64,000 nucleotides of DNA. Origin: Nocardioides marmoribigeumensis (GTDB lineage: Bacteria > Actinomycetota > Actinomycetes > Propionibacteriales > Nocardioidaceae). Below the pieces are notes generated by a model. It was given only the letters and a program-made list of their open reading frames with translations, was not told where the DNA came from and did no database searches. This document shows, piece by piece, positions 1 to 6,988 of this stretch (positions are counted from its first letter, which is position 1; every line of letters begins with the position of its first letter). The stretch is from positions 2,356,001 through 2,420,000 of the forward strand of contig NZ_JAVDYG010000001.1 in NCBI RefSeq assembly GCF_031458325.1, given 5' to 3'. Made by a program: the position numbers and the translations under genes.

Positions 1-225
1 CGGCACCACGAGCGGCGCCGGGGTCACCAGCCGCACGCCCGTGGCCGGCGCGACCGGCGTCTGCACCTCGGTCGGCTCGACGCGCACGTCGCGGGTGGCC
101 TCGTAGGCCAGCAGCGTCACCAGCTCGTCGACCAGACGCCGGAAGGTGGGGGAGTCGGTGCCCTGGTCACGCAGCGTCGTGAGCTTGTGGGAGACGAGGG
201 GGTGGTCGACGACGTGGACGCGCAT
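1..225 (-). CDS. upp: Uracil phosphoribosyltransferase, N-terminal part (cut by window edge)
   Basis: Uracil phosphoribosyltransferase makes UMP from uracil and PRPP in cytosolic pyrimidine salvage. Only the first 75 residues lie in the window; the PRPP-binding loop is off the left edge. The visible part begins [15 protein letters not shown] and carries the family hallmarks DHPLV (residues 7-11), HKLTTLRD (13-20) and YEATRD (41-46), followed by the PT-rich strand before the dimer arm. The ATG start (complement of 223-225) fits the normal family N-terminus exactly. The gene is divergent from the tadA-associated gene across a 170-bp gap. The family call is firm; the rest of the protein cannot be seen. 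Confidence 0.93.
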   Translation of the reverse strand, partial: MRVHVVDHPLVSHKLTTLRDQGTDSPTFRRLVDELVTLLAYEATRDVRVEPTEVQTPVAPATGVRLVTPAPLVVP

Positions 226-396
226 GGCCGACACCGTAACGAATCGCCGACGACTCGCCGACGTCACAGTGACCACCGGCAGACAGGTCCGTTCTCGCCT
301 GGCTTCCGTCGTGCGACCGGTGTCATGATCGAGGCGACGACCCCCTCGGGACCGATGGGTCGACCAGAGCCGTTGCGGCGGCGGGAAGGAGCCGAG

Positions 397-885
397 GTGT
401 CCGGGTACGACGACGACGAGGCGGTCGACTTCGCCCTCGTGGTCTACCGCGAGGAGAACGTCTGGCGGGTCGAGGAGATCTCCGACGACAAGCTGCACGA
501 CGTGGACGCGCTGGCCGCCGAGCTGCGCCGCTGGCCAGGTGACTTCGGCTCGCTCGGCCTGGTGTCGATCGACGAGGACTTCTTCGTGCTCGCGCGCGTC
601 GCCGGGTCCCACGTGCGGCTGCTGCTCTCCGACGTCACCGCGGCGACGGAGTGGCCGCTGGCCCGCTCCGTCCTCGAGACCCTCGAGCTCGACATGCCCG
701 ACGACGAGGACGACCAGGAGCCGGCCGGCGACCTCGGCATCGTCGCGGACCTCGGCCTGCCGGCGATGGACATGGGCGCGCTGCTCGACGACGAGGAGCT
801 CTACCCCGACGAGGCGCTCGGCGACATCGCCCACAAGCTCGGCTTCGGCCCGTTGTACGACGACGCCGTGGGCGTCAGCGCCTGA
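397..885 (+). CDS. tRNA adenosine deaminase-associated protein
   Basis: A 162-residue acidic protein of the actinobacterial family annotated as putative tRNA adenosine deaminase-associated protein, named because it nearly always precedes tadA, as it does here. Its biochemical role is not established. The visible sequence starts [20 protein letters not shown], has an alternating strand/helix core ([18 protein letters not shown]) and a very acidic Asp/Glu-rich second half. I chose the GTG at 397 because GGAAGGAG lies 5 nt upstream; longer in-frame starts back to 187 add an Arg-rich stretch unlike the family. Translation of tadA probably follows directly. Family membership is inferred from sequence and context. 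Confidence 0.8.
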   Translation: MSGYDDDEAVDFALVVYREENVWRVEEISDDKLHDVDALAAELRRWPGDFGSLGLVSIDEDFFVLARVAGSHVRLLLSDVTAATEWPLARSVLETLELDMPDDEDDQEPAGDLGIVADLGLPAMDMGALLDDEELYPDEALGDIAHKLGFGPLYDDAVGVSA

Positions 886-932
886 CGCAGGTGGACCTCC
901 CCTCCGCCGTCCGGGACCGGTGGGAGCCGGCC

Positions 933-1376
933 ATGCGCCTGGCCCTCGCCGAGGCGGGGTCGTCCGGTGACGACGTACCCGTCGGTGCGGTCGTGCTCGA
1001 CGCCCACGGCGTCGTGGTGGGACGGGGGCGCAACCACCGCGAGGACCGCGCCGACCCCACCGCCCACGCCGAGGTGGTCGCGCTGCGCGAGGCGGCGCTG
1101 ACCCAGGGCGAGTGGCGCCTGGAGGGCTGCACGCTGGTGGTGACGCTCGAGCCCTGCACGATGTGCGCCGGGGCTGCGGGGCTGGCCCGCGTGGACCGCG
1201 TGGTCTTCGGCGCCCACGACCCCAAGGCCGGCGCGGTCGGCTCCCTGTGGGACGTGCTGCGCGACCGCCGGCTCAACCATCGGCCCGAGGTCGTGGCCGG
1301 CGTGCTGGCCGACGAGTGCGGGGCCGTCCTGCGGGAGTTCTTCGAGGCGCGGCGGACCTCCGACCTGCGTTCATGA
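933..1376 (+). CDS. tadA: tRNA-specific adenosine-34 deaminase TadA
   Basis: Deaminates A34 to inosine in the wobble position of tRNA-Arg(ACG). The 147-residue protein is a complete CDA-fold deaminase. HAE at residues 45-47 gives the zinc ligand and catalytic glutamate, and PCTMC (74-78) gives the two zinc cysteines. The tRNA-binding C-terminal part follows ([12 protein letters not shown]). The ATG at 933 has GGGAG 6 nt upstream. An in-frame GTG at 891, 5 nt after the preceding stop, would add 14 residues and cannot be excluded. It forms an operon with the associated protein, and the tRNA-Ser gene follows 30 bp downstream. Confidence 0.92.
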   Translation: MRLALAEAGSSGDDVPVGAVVLDAHGVVVGRGRNHREDRADPTAHAEVVALREAALTQGEWRLEGCTLVVTLEPCTMCAGAAGLARVDRVVFGAHDPKAGAVGSLWDVLRDRRLNHRPEVVAGVLADECGAVLREFFEARRTSDLRS

Positions 1377-1406
1377 CCCCGGTCCCGCTGCTGTACCCTC
1401 GTCCGC

Positions 1407-1493
1407 GGTGGCGTGTCCGAGCGGCCTAAGGAGAACGCCTCGAAAGCGTTTGTGGGTGAAAGCCCACCGAGGGTTCAAATCCCTCCGCCACCG
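1407..1493 (+). tRNA. tRNA-Ser (anticodon CGA)
   Basis: An 87-nt cloverleaf with a class II long variable arm. The acceptor stem pairs GGTGGCG (1407-1413) with CGCCACC (1486-1492), discriminator G1493. The anticodon stem AACGC/GCGTT encloses loop CTCGAAA, so the anticodon is CGA, reading UCG. The variable arm contains the helix TGGG/CCCA and the T arm holds GGGTTCAAATCCC. CCA is not encoded. A strong hairpin follows 25 nt later and is the probable terminator. Confidence 0.97.
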
Positions 1494-1518
1494 CCGTGTG
1501 ATGTCTCAGGACATCGGA

Positions 1519-1549
1519 GACAGCCGGACCCCGACGGGGTCCGGCTGTC
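1519..1549 (+). terminator. Hairpin terminator after tRNA-Ser
   Basis: A perfect 14-bp GC-rich stem (GACAGCCGGACCCC / GGGGTCCGGCTGTC) with a 3-nt loop GAC, followed by a short T-containing run (GTGTTCT). It lies 25 nt after the tRNA. Confidence 0.75.
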
Positions 1550-1590
1550 GTGTTCTCCGGCCCCTGGCTCGCGCCTCCCGGCACGCAGCA

Positions 1591-1617
1591 AGGCCCCGGC
1601 TCGAGGAGCCGGGGCCT
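1591..1617 (-). terminator. Hairpin terminator of the 58-residue membrane protein gene
   Basis: An 11-bp perfect stem AGGCCCCGGCT / AGCCGGGGCCT with a 5-nt loop, 25 nt beyond the stop of the minus-strand small gene. Together with the 1519-1549 hairpin it separates convergent transcripts. Confidence 0.6.
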
Positions 1618-1641
1618 GGAGGTTCGGGTGGTGCGGGACCC

Positions 1642-1818
1642 TCAGGACTTCGCGGGTGCGGAGCGCACCAGCTGGTAGATCCCGGCCGTGACCGTGGCGA
1701 CCCCGCCGGCCAGCAGGGCCGTGATGGTGAGGTCGGAGTGGAGGACGGGGCCGGCACCCACGACGGCCGCGCCGGCTGAGCCGGTGAGGGCGAGGAAGAG
1801 CTTCGTGGAAGCGAGCAT
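1642..1818 (-). CDS. Small two-span membrane protein, 58 residues
   Basis: I do not recognise a family. The gene encodes 58 residues beginning MLASTKLFLALTGSAGAAVV. There are two hydrophobic stretches (about residues 5-24 and 31-49) separated by a short polar turn (HSDLT), and a basic C-terminal tail (VRSAPAKS), so it is probably a small inner-membrane hairpin protein. Coding status is supported by a strong Shine-Dalgarno AAGGAGG 7 nt before the ATG, third-position GC bias, and a hairpin after the stop. It is a single-gene unit with about 150 bp free upstream, and no partner is evident. Confidence 0.7.
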   Translation of the reverse strand: MLASTKLFLALTGSAGAAVVGAGPVLHSDLTITALLAGGVATVTAGIYQLVRSAPAKS

Positions 1819-1971
1819 CGCGAGCCTCCTTGGTCAGGGGTAGGGAAGGTCCAGCATGCCGGACGATCGGGACCTCTGGGGGGAGAACCAGGAACTTGGT
1901 CCTATGGGTCGAGGCCGTGCGGTCCACACGGCGGCCCGGATTGACCATGAGTGACTAGCCTCGCGGCCGAA

Positions 1972-2014
1972 AGGTGGAGAGGCCGCCGCGCCATGCTCGC
2001 GGGTCTCTCCACCT
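1972..2014 (-). terminator. Hairpin terminator after the first LPNTG gene
   Basis: A 10-bp stem AGGTGGAGAG (1972-1981) / CTCTCCACCT (2005-2014), 16 nt past the minus-strand stop at 2031. Confidence 0.55.
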
Positions 2015-2030
2015 CTCGGAGCTGGGAGGG

Positions 2031-3110
2031 TCAGGCCTGCGTACGGCGCGAGCGGCGCACCAGCACCAGCCCGGCGAACGTCATCGCCACGCCGCCGACG
2101 AGGAGCAGACCGTCCTCGGCGCCGGCCCCCGTGTTGGGCAGCACGCCGGCGACGGCGCGAGCGGGGGCGGTGACCGGGGCCACGCGGCCGGCGGGAGCCG
2201 CAGGGTGACGCGTGGCGGGCGCGGCGGCGGCGGCGGCCGGGGCGAACTCCTCGACGCCGAGGACGACCGGCGTGGTGGTGGGCTCCTCGACGGCGGGCAC
2301 GTCGTCGATCACCGGCACCTCGACGCCCGGGTTGCCCATGGTGGGCTCCTCGACGGCCGGGACCTCGGTGGTCGGCTCGTCGGTGGTGGGCTCGTCGGTG
2401 TCCTCGCCGCCCCGCGGGTTGAGGCCGTCGACGGGCTCGTCGGTCGTGTCGTCGGCGCCCTGGTCGTCGGTGTTTCCGTCCGAGCCCTCGTCAGTGCCCT
2501 GGTCCGAGCCCTCGTCGGTGCCCTGGTCGGCGGTGGCGTCGCCCTGGTCGGCGGGCGTCTCGTGCGTGGTGTCGTCGGTGTTCTCGTCGGCCGTGGTCTC
2601 GTCGGTGTCGTCGGCCGGGGGCTGCTCGTCGGTGGTGTCCTCGCCCTGGTCGTCGGTGCCCTCGTCACCCTGGTTGTCGGTGCCCTGGTCGTCGGTGCCC
2701 TGGTCGTCGGTGCCCTGGTCGTCGGTGCCCTGGTTGTCCGTGCCCTGGTCGGCGGGGGTCTCGTCGGTCGCGTCGTCGGCGGGGGGCTGCTCGTCCGGGA
2801 CGGTGGTCCCGCAGCGAGCCGGGACGCCGCGGCCGTTGTTGTCGTCCTCGCAGTCGGCGTCGTTGCCGCTGCCGTTGTTGCCGTCCTGGTCGCCGGTGCC
2901 CGGCTTGTTCGGACCGCCGTTGCTGTCGCCGTCGGGGTCGGAGGGAGACGCGCCCTGGGTCGAGCCGTTGCCGTTGCCCTGCCCGTTGGCCTGGCCGTTG
3001 CCGGGGGTCGCGTACGCCGGGGAGGCCATGCTCGCCAGGACCATGACCGCCGAGGCGGCGAGACCGACCGAGAGGCGGGTGGTGAGGGGGGTGCCGGTGG
3101 TGGTGCGCAT
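2031..3110 (-). CDS. LPNTG-anchored repetitive secreted protein (larger twin)
   Basis: A 359-residue secreted, probably sortase-anchored surface protein. It has a signal peptide (MRTTTGTPLTTRL, hydrophobic core, AYA cleavage site near residue 31). An Asn/Gly/Asp-rich segment carries a DPDGDSNGG...DQDGNNGSGNDADCEDDNNGRGVP-type motif with two cysteines. A long acidic Thr/Asp/Gln-rich stalk holds five GTDDQ/GTDNQ repeats, and the C-terminus has LPNTG, a membrane span and an RRSRR tail. The ATG at 3110 has AGGGAG 7 nt upstream; longer frames add non-signal sequence. The neighbour at 3352 shares the N-terminal motif and the PVVLGxExFA motif before LPNTG, so the two look like diverged duplicates. 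Function is unknown; the acidic Asp/Asn loops suggest calcium binding (inference). Confidence 0.85.
   Translation of the reverse strand: MRTTTGTPLTTRLSVGLAASAVMVLASMASPAYATPGNGQANGQGNGNGSTQGASPSDPDGDSNGGPNKPGTGDQDGNNGSGNDADCEDDNNGRGVPARCGTTVPDEQPPADDATDETPADQGTDNQGTDDQGTDDQGTDDQGTDNQGDEGTDDQGEDTTDEQPPADDTDETTADENTDDTTHETPADQGDATADQGTDEGSDQGTDEGSDGNTDDQGADDTTDEPVDGLNPRGGEDTDEPTTDEPTTEVPAVEEPTMGNPGVEVPVIDDVPAVEEPTTTPVVLGVEEFAPAAAAAAPATRHPAAPAGRVAPVTAPARAVAGVLPNTGAGAEDGLLLVGGVAMTFAGLVLVRRSRRTQA
2670..2744 (-). repeat. Five 15-bp tandem units encoding GTDDQ/GTDNQ
   Basis: Five units of period 15 (plus-strand CTGGTCGTCGGTGCC with one or two substitutions) code in frame for GTDNQ-GTDDQ-GTDDQ-GTDDQ-GTDNQ in the stalk. 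Further degenerate copies flank them. Near identity at DNA level suggests recent slippage or recombination and variable stalk length. Confidence 0.9.
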
Positions 3111-3296
3111 GGTGGTTCTCCCTGATCGGCGGCCCTGCCTGGCGGCGGGGACCTGCTGTGGTGAACACGAGCATGCAGGGAAAAAACCGGCGAACCTGGA
3201 CATAGAGCCGCCAATCATCCTCGGCAAGGACGGTGGTCCAGGGGCCCTCGGGACCTCTGCGGGCCCGGGTCGTCGAAGGGTCCTGCCCCCACCCAG

Positions 3297-3335
3297 GACC
3301 ATGGGCCCGGATCGTGGCGATCCGGGCCCATGGTC
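3297..3335 (-). terminator. 18-bp perfect hairpin between the LPNTG genes
   Basis: An 18-bp perfect inverted repeat (arms 3297-3314 and 3318-3335, core ATGGGCCCGGATCG) with loop TGG, 17 nt after the stop of the upstream LPNTG gene. It should terminate that transcript, so the second gene is separately transcribed. Confidence 0.75.
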
Positions 3336-3351
3336 AGGCAGCTCGAGAGGC

Positions 3352-4257
3352 TCAGGCCTCCTCGCGGCGGCGACGCACGAGCACCGTGCCGGCCACCACG
3401 GAGGCGAGTCCGCCGGCCAGGAGGGCGAGCATCGCGGCGTCCGCGCCGGTGTTCGGGAGGACGGCCGCGGCGCGGGCGACCGGGCCGGCGACCGGGCCGG
3501 CCACCGGGGTCTCGGCGGCGTCCCGAGCCGGGCTGGCGGAGCGCTGCGGGGCCACGGTGTCGGCGAACCGCTCGATGCCCAGGACCACGGGCCGCGTCGC
3601 CTCGGTCACCGCCACCTCGGTGGTGTCCGTCGTGTCGGTGCTGTCCGTGCTGTCGGTGGCCTCCACCGCCGGCGTGCCGGCGCCAGGCGAGTCGACGGAG
3701 TCGTCGGTCGAGCCCTCCGGGGCGTGCTCGACGGCCGGGGGGCCGGGCTGCTCGGCGCCGGGAGCGCCGTGCTCCTCGCGCGACGGGGCGCCGGTGTCCT
3801 CGGTGTCGTCGGTGACCTTGGGGCCCTTGGAACCCTTGGAACCCTCGGCGTGCTTGCCGCCCTTCCCGTGGGTCTTCTCCTTGCAGTGCCCCGGGACGCC
3901 CTTGCCGCGGTTGTCGTCCTCGCAGTCGGAGTCGTTGCCGCTGCCGTTGTTGCCGTCCTGGTCGGAGGTGTCGACGCCGCCGGCACCGCCGGGCTGGTCG
4001 ATCCCGCCGTTCTCGTCACCGTCGGGGTCGGCCTGCGCCTGCCAGTCGTCGTCGTGGCCGCGGCCGCTCTTGTTGGAGCTGGCGCGGTGGTCGTGGCCGG
4101 CGGCCGCGGAGTGCGAGTGCGAGGTGGTGGAGCGGGACGGTGCGGCGTCGTGGCCGGGGGCGGCGTACGCCGGGGTGGACAGGCCCAGCAGGGCGAGGGT
4201 CGCGGCGCTGCCGATCGCCAGAGCGGCTCGCTGGGTGTTCCCGAGGGTCGTGCGCAT
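3352..4257 (-). CDS. LPNTG-anchored secreted protein (smaller twin)
   Basis: A 301-residue surface protein with the same plan as its downstream neighbour. It has a signal peptide (MRTTLGNTQRAALAIGS, AYA cleavage near residue 32) and a His/Ser-rich stretch (TSHSHSAAAGHDHRA). A DPDGDENGG...DQDGNNGSGNDSDCEDDNRGKG motif with cysteines at DSDC and GHC follows, then a Lys/Gly-rich linker, a Thr/Asp-rich stalk, PVVLGIERFA, and finally LPNTG, a membrane span and RRRREEA. The ATG at 4257 has CAGGAG 6 nt upstream. The shared motifs mark it as a paralogue of the 2031-3110 protein; the stalks differ. No sortase gene is in the window, so anchoring by a distant sortase is inferred. Confidence 0.85.
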   Translation of the reverse strand: MRTTLGNTQRAALAIGSAATLALLGLSTPAYAAPGHDAAPSRSTTSHSHSAAAGHDHRASSNKSGRGHDDDWQAQADPDGDENGGIDQPGGAGGVDTSDQDGNNGSGNDSDCEDDNRGKGVPGHCKEKTHGKGGKHAEGSKGSKGPKVTDDTEDTGAPSREEHGAPGAEQPGPPAVEHAPEGSTDDSVDSPGAGTPAVEATDSTDSTDTTDTTEVAVTEATRPVVLGIERFADTVAPQRSASPARDAAETPVAGPVAGPVARAAAVLPNTGADAAMLALLAGGLASVVAGTVLVRRRREEA

Positions 4258-4632
4258 GTCAGGCTCCTGGAGGTCCGTCCGCCTCGTCGGTTGAGGCGAT
4301 TTGTCCAGATAAACGGCGTATGGCACGATCGAGTCACGCCGTCGTACGTCGATGAATATCACGTTTGATAGTCCGAACGGGTGGGCACCCTGGCCCGACT
4401 GGCCCATCCGGCGCTCGTCCCGTAGGGTCTCCGATCGGGCCGCCGGCCCCGCGTGCGCTTGGTCACCTCTGCCCCCCAGGAGTTGAACCCGCGCGAGTGC
4501 CCGTGACTTACTGGGCGCTAACAAAAGTTAGCAGGACGCTTGCTGTCTGCTTCCGGACTGCCTTCGCCACGGAAGCTCTCGGGACGGCCACGCCATCGAC
4601 CGGCGGAGGAGGGGCTTGGAGGAGCCCGCGTC
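4258..4632. other. Divergent intergenic region (375 bp)
   Basis: No gene seen. It separates the divergent LPNTG gene and the M23 peptidase gene, so it should hold both promoters. Visible structure: a small inverted repeat CGCCTC-N7-GAGGCG (4280-4298) in the LPNTG-side leader and the palindrome at 4517-4532. No riboswitch family consensus was recognised. Confidence 0.5.
4517..4532. promoter_or_regulatory. Palindrome GCTAACAAAAGTTAGC upstream of the M23 peptidase
   Basis: Perfect 6-bp half sites around an AAAA centre, about 100 bp before the peptidase start, in an AT-richer patch. A candidate regulator-binding site; no regulator is identifiable. Confidence 0.4.
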
Positions 4633-5388
4633 ATGCCGCACCAGCCCACGACCTCTCGTCGCCGCGCCTACCGCCCGACGCACCGCGCACCCCGCCGCCT
4701 GAGCCGCACGCTGGCCTCCGTCGCCGCCGCCTACGCCGTGGCCGCGATGGTCCTCGTCCTCGTCGTCACGGTCGTGCTCCCGGTGACCGCAGCCCGGCAC
4801 AAGGTGCCCGCGCTCGCCGCCGCCGGCCTGGCCCCGAGCCTCTCGGCGAGCACCGCCCCCGCCGCCGCCGTCCTCGCCGGTCGCGAGGATGCGGCCCGGC
4901 CCTCGCGCAGCCTGGCCACTCCGGCGCTGCGTGCCCTCCCGCGTCCCGCCCCGGTCGCCCGCCCGGTCACGATCCAGAGGATCACCTGGGCGCTGCCGGT
5001 CAGCGGCTACCACCTGACCGGCCGGTTCGGTGACCGCAGCTGGCTGTGGTCCAGCGGGATGCACACCGGCCTCGACTTCGCGGCGCCCGCCGGCACCCAG
5101 ATCCGCGCCATCGCGGCCGGTGTCGTCAAGGAGGCCGGGTACGCCGGCTCCTACGGCAACCGCACGATCATCACCCTGCCCGGCGGCGGGGAGGCCTGGT
5201 ACTGCCACCAGACCTCGATCGGCGTGACGCCGGGTCAGCGCGTGGCCGTGGGCCAGCCGATCGGCACCGTCGGGGCCACGGGCAACGTGACCGGGGCGCA
5301 CCTGCACCTGGAGATCCGGCCGACCGGCGAGCACGGCGACCCCGTGGACCCCTACGCGGTGCTGGTCGCGCACGGCCTCCGGCCCTGA
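4633..5388 (+). CDS. M23 family metallopeptidase (cell-wall endopeptidase)
   Basis: A 251-residue LytM/M23 peptidase expected to cut peptidoglycan peptide bridges outside the membrane. It has an Arg-rich N-terminus, one membrane anchor (about residues 28-50), an Ala/Pro-rich linker, and a C-terminal M23 domain. Zinc and catalytic residues are visible: H144 and D148 in GMHTGLDF, H192, and H223/H225 in HLHLEIRP. The ATG at 4633 is preceded by GGAGGAG; an earlier in-frame ATG at 4540 would give an atypical N-terminus. It is a single-gene unit ending in a clear terminator. It could process the peptidoglycan to which the adjacent LPNTG proteins attach, but that link is only positional. Confidence 0.88.
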   Translation: MPHQPTTSRRRAYRPTHRAPRRLSRTLASVAAAYAVAAMVLVLVVTVVLPVTAARHKVPALAAAGLAPSLSASTAPAAAVLAGREDAARPSRSLATPALRALPRPAPVARPVTIQRITWALPVSGYHLTGRFGDRSWLWSSGMHTGLDFAAPAGTQIRAIAAGVVKEAGYAGSYGNRTIITLPGGGEAWYCHQTSIGVTPGQRVAVGQPIGTVGATGNVTGAHLHLEIRPTGEHGDPVDPYAVLVAHGLRP

Positions 5389-5689
5389 GTGACTGGCCCG
5401 GCCCCGGGACGCGGTGACGCCCCGGGCTGGGGATGGCAGCCCGGGGCGTCTGGTCGCGTGACCTCCACCTGGATGGTCCGACGCCCCACGCATCGGGTCC
5501 AACAGGTCACGCAGCCTGCCCTGAGTCTTCTGAGTGGCAGGAAGCACTCGGGAGACGAAGGACGAAGGGCAGGGGTCGGTGGGTGAAGCCACCGCGGCGG
5601 AGGTGGTCCGTCGCGGCGTACGCCAAGTGTGACCCAGGGGCGCCTCGTCGCGGAGGAGTTCCCTGCAACAAAAGCGTAAAATGTCCGAA
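5389..5689. other. Intergenic region between convergent genes (301 bp)
   Basis: Holds the hairpin at 5416-5450. The remaining 240 bp contain no convincing gene, RNA or repeat. Confidence 0.5.
5416..5450 (+). terminator. Hairpin terminator after the M23 peptidase
   Basis: A 13-bp stem GACGCCCCGGGCT / AGCCCGGGGCGTC with a 9-nt loop, 28 nt after the stop codon. Confidence 0.7.
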
Positions 5690-6877
5690 TCAGGACTTAA
5701 GCCACTGACCCAGCCGCTCGAGTCCGGTCTCGATCTCGTCGCGGTGCCCGGCGAAGGACAGGCGGACGAAGTGGTGGCCGCGCTCGGTGTCGAAGTCGAC
5801 GCCCGGCGTGAGCGCGACGCCGGTCTCCTCCAGCAGCCGCAGCGCGAAGCCCATCGAGTCGTCGGTGACCCCCTCGAGGTCGGCGTAGACGTAGAACGCC
5901 CCGTCCGCCGGCGCCAGCCGCGTCCACCCGAGCGACCGCAACCCGTCGAGCAGGACCGCACGGTTGTCGGCGTACCTCGCGACGTGGCCGTCGCACTCGG
6001 CGTACGACGAGGCGTCGAACGCCGCGACCGCGGCCTGCTGGGACAGCACCGGGGGACAGATCGTGAAGTTGCCGGTGAGCACGTCGACCGGGCGTCGCAG
6101 GTCCTCGGGGACCAGCATCCAGCCCAGCCGCCACCCGGTCATCGAGAAGTACTTCGAGAACGAGCAGAAGACGACCCCGGTGCGCGACCACTGCCACGCC
6201 GAGGCCGGTGGGGGAGCCGAGTCGTAGGAGATGCCGTGGTAGATCTCGTCGCTCACCAGGCGGACCCCGTGCCCCTCGCACCAGGTCGCCAGGGCACCGA
6301 GCTCCTCGGGGGCCAGCATGGTGCCGGTGGGGTTGGCCGGGCTCGCCACCACCAGTCCCTTCACCGGCTGCTCGAGTTCCTCGAGCATCGCGACCGTGGG
6401 CTGGAAGCGCGTCTGCGGCCCGGTGGGCAGCTCGACGACCTCGCACCCGAGGGCGGTCAGGACGTTGCGGTAGCAGGGGTAGCCCGGTCGGGCGATCGCG
6501 ACGCGGTCCCCGGCCTCGAACGCGGCGAGGAAGGCCAGCAGGAAGCCCCCGGACGAGCCGGTGGTCACCACGACCTCCTCGGGGGAGACCTCCAGGCCGT
6601 GCCAGCGGGCGTGGTGGGCCGCGATCGCCTCGCGCAGCTCGGGGATCCCGGTGGCGACGGTGTAGCCCAGCACGTCGTCGTCCAGCGCCCGCTTGGCCGC
6701 GTCGCGCACCGCGCGGGGTGCCGGGGTCGAGGGCTGGCCGGCGACGAAGTTGACCAGGTCGCCGTGCGAGCGCCGGCGCTGAGCGGCGCGCGCGAGGAGG
6801 TCCATCACGTGGAAGGGCGGCACGTCCGCGCGCTGGGCGACCTGGAGGCGCGTGGCGGGTGAGGGGTCCAGGGTCAC
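5690..6877 (-). CDS. Pyridoxal-phosphate-dependent aminotransferase, class I/II
   Basis: A 395-residue fold-type I aminotransferase. Typical landmarks are visible: ANPTG (181-185), the PLP-phenol aspartate D210 in LVSDEIYHG, and the PLP lysine K242 in SFSKYFSMTGWRLGW. R370s-region LSFAGH carries the substrate-carboxylate region. The N-terminal FHVMDLLARA resembles the aspartate/tyrosine aminotransferase subgroup, but substrate cannot be fixed from sequence. The start is a GTG at 6877; a shorter ATG start at residue 25 is possible but would remove part of the N-terminal arm. Divergent from the antiporter gene, with a start-to-start gap of about 110 bp. Apparently monocistronic. Confidence 0.88.
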   Translation of the reverse strand: MTLDPSPATRLQVAQRADVPPFHVMDLLARAAQRRRSHGDLVNFVAGQPSTPAPRAVRDAAKRALDDDVLGYTVATGIPELREAIAAHHARWHGLEVSPEEVVVTTGSSGGFLLAFLAAFEAGDRVAIARPGYPCYRNVLTALGCEVVELPTGPQTRFQPTVAMLEELEQPVKGLVVASPANPTGTMLAPEELGALATWCEGHGVRLVSDEIYHGISYDSAPPPASAWQWSRTGVVFCSFSKYFSMTGWRLGWMLVPEDLRRPVDVLTGNFTICPPVLSQQAAVAAFDASSYAECDGHVARYADNRAVLLDGLRSLGWTRLAPADGAFYVYADLEGVTDDSMGFALRLLEETGVALTPGVDFDTERGHHFVRLSFAGHRDEIETGLERLGQWLKS

Positions 6878-6988
6878 GTGCCCAGCCTAGGGAGCGACCG
6901 GTGCACCACTAGACTCGAGTCCTCCCGCCCGCCCCCAGCGCTCCGTCGTACTCCGTGCGTCGTGGCCTCCTGCCGCAGACGAGGTGAC

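Noticed and set aside
1407-1493. tRNA-Ser as an integration site for a genomic island
   Set aside because: No integrase, direct repeat of the tRNA 3' end, or composition shift follows it.
2670-2744. Possible CRISPR array because of short regular repeats
   Set aside because: The period is 15 bp with no unique spacers and the units code for GTDDQ in frame.
2212-4368. 718-residue plus-strand open frame across the LPNTG genes, and an 885-residue minus-strand frame at 45268-47925
   Set aside because: Both lie antisense to well-supported genes, are low-complexity by composition, and have no recognisable domain. They are high-GC shadow frames.
5451-5689. Possible ydaO (c-di-AMP) riboswitch because of GGGTGAAGCC near a wall hydrolase
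   Set aside because: The rest of the consensus is missing and no gene lies downstream on that strand.
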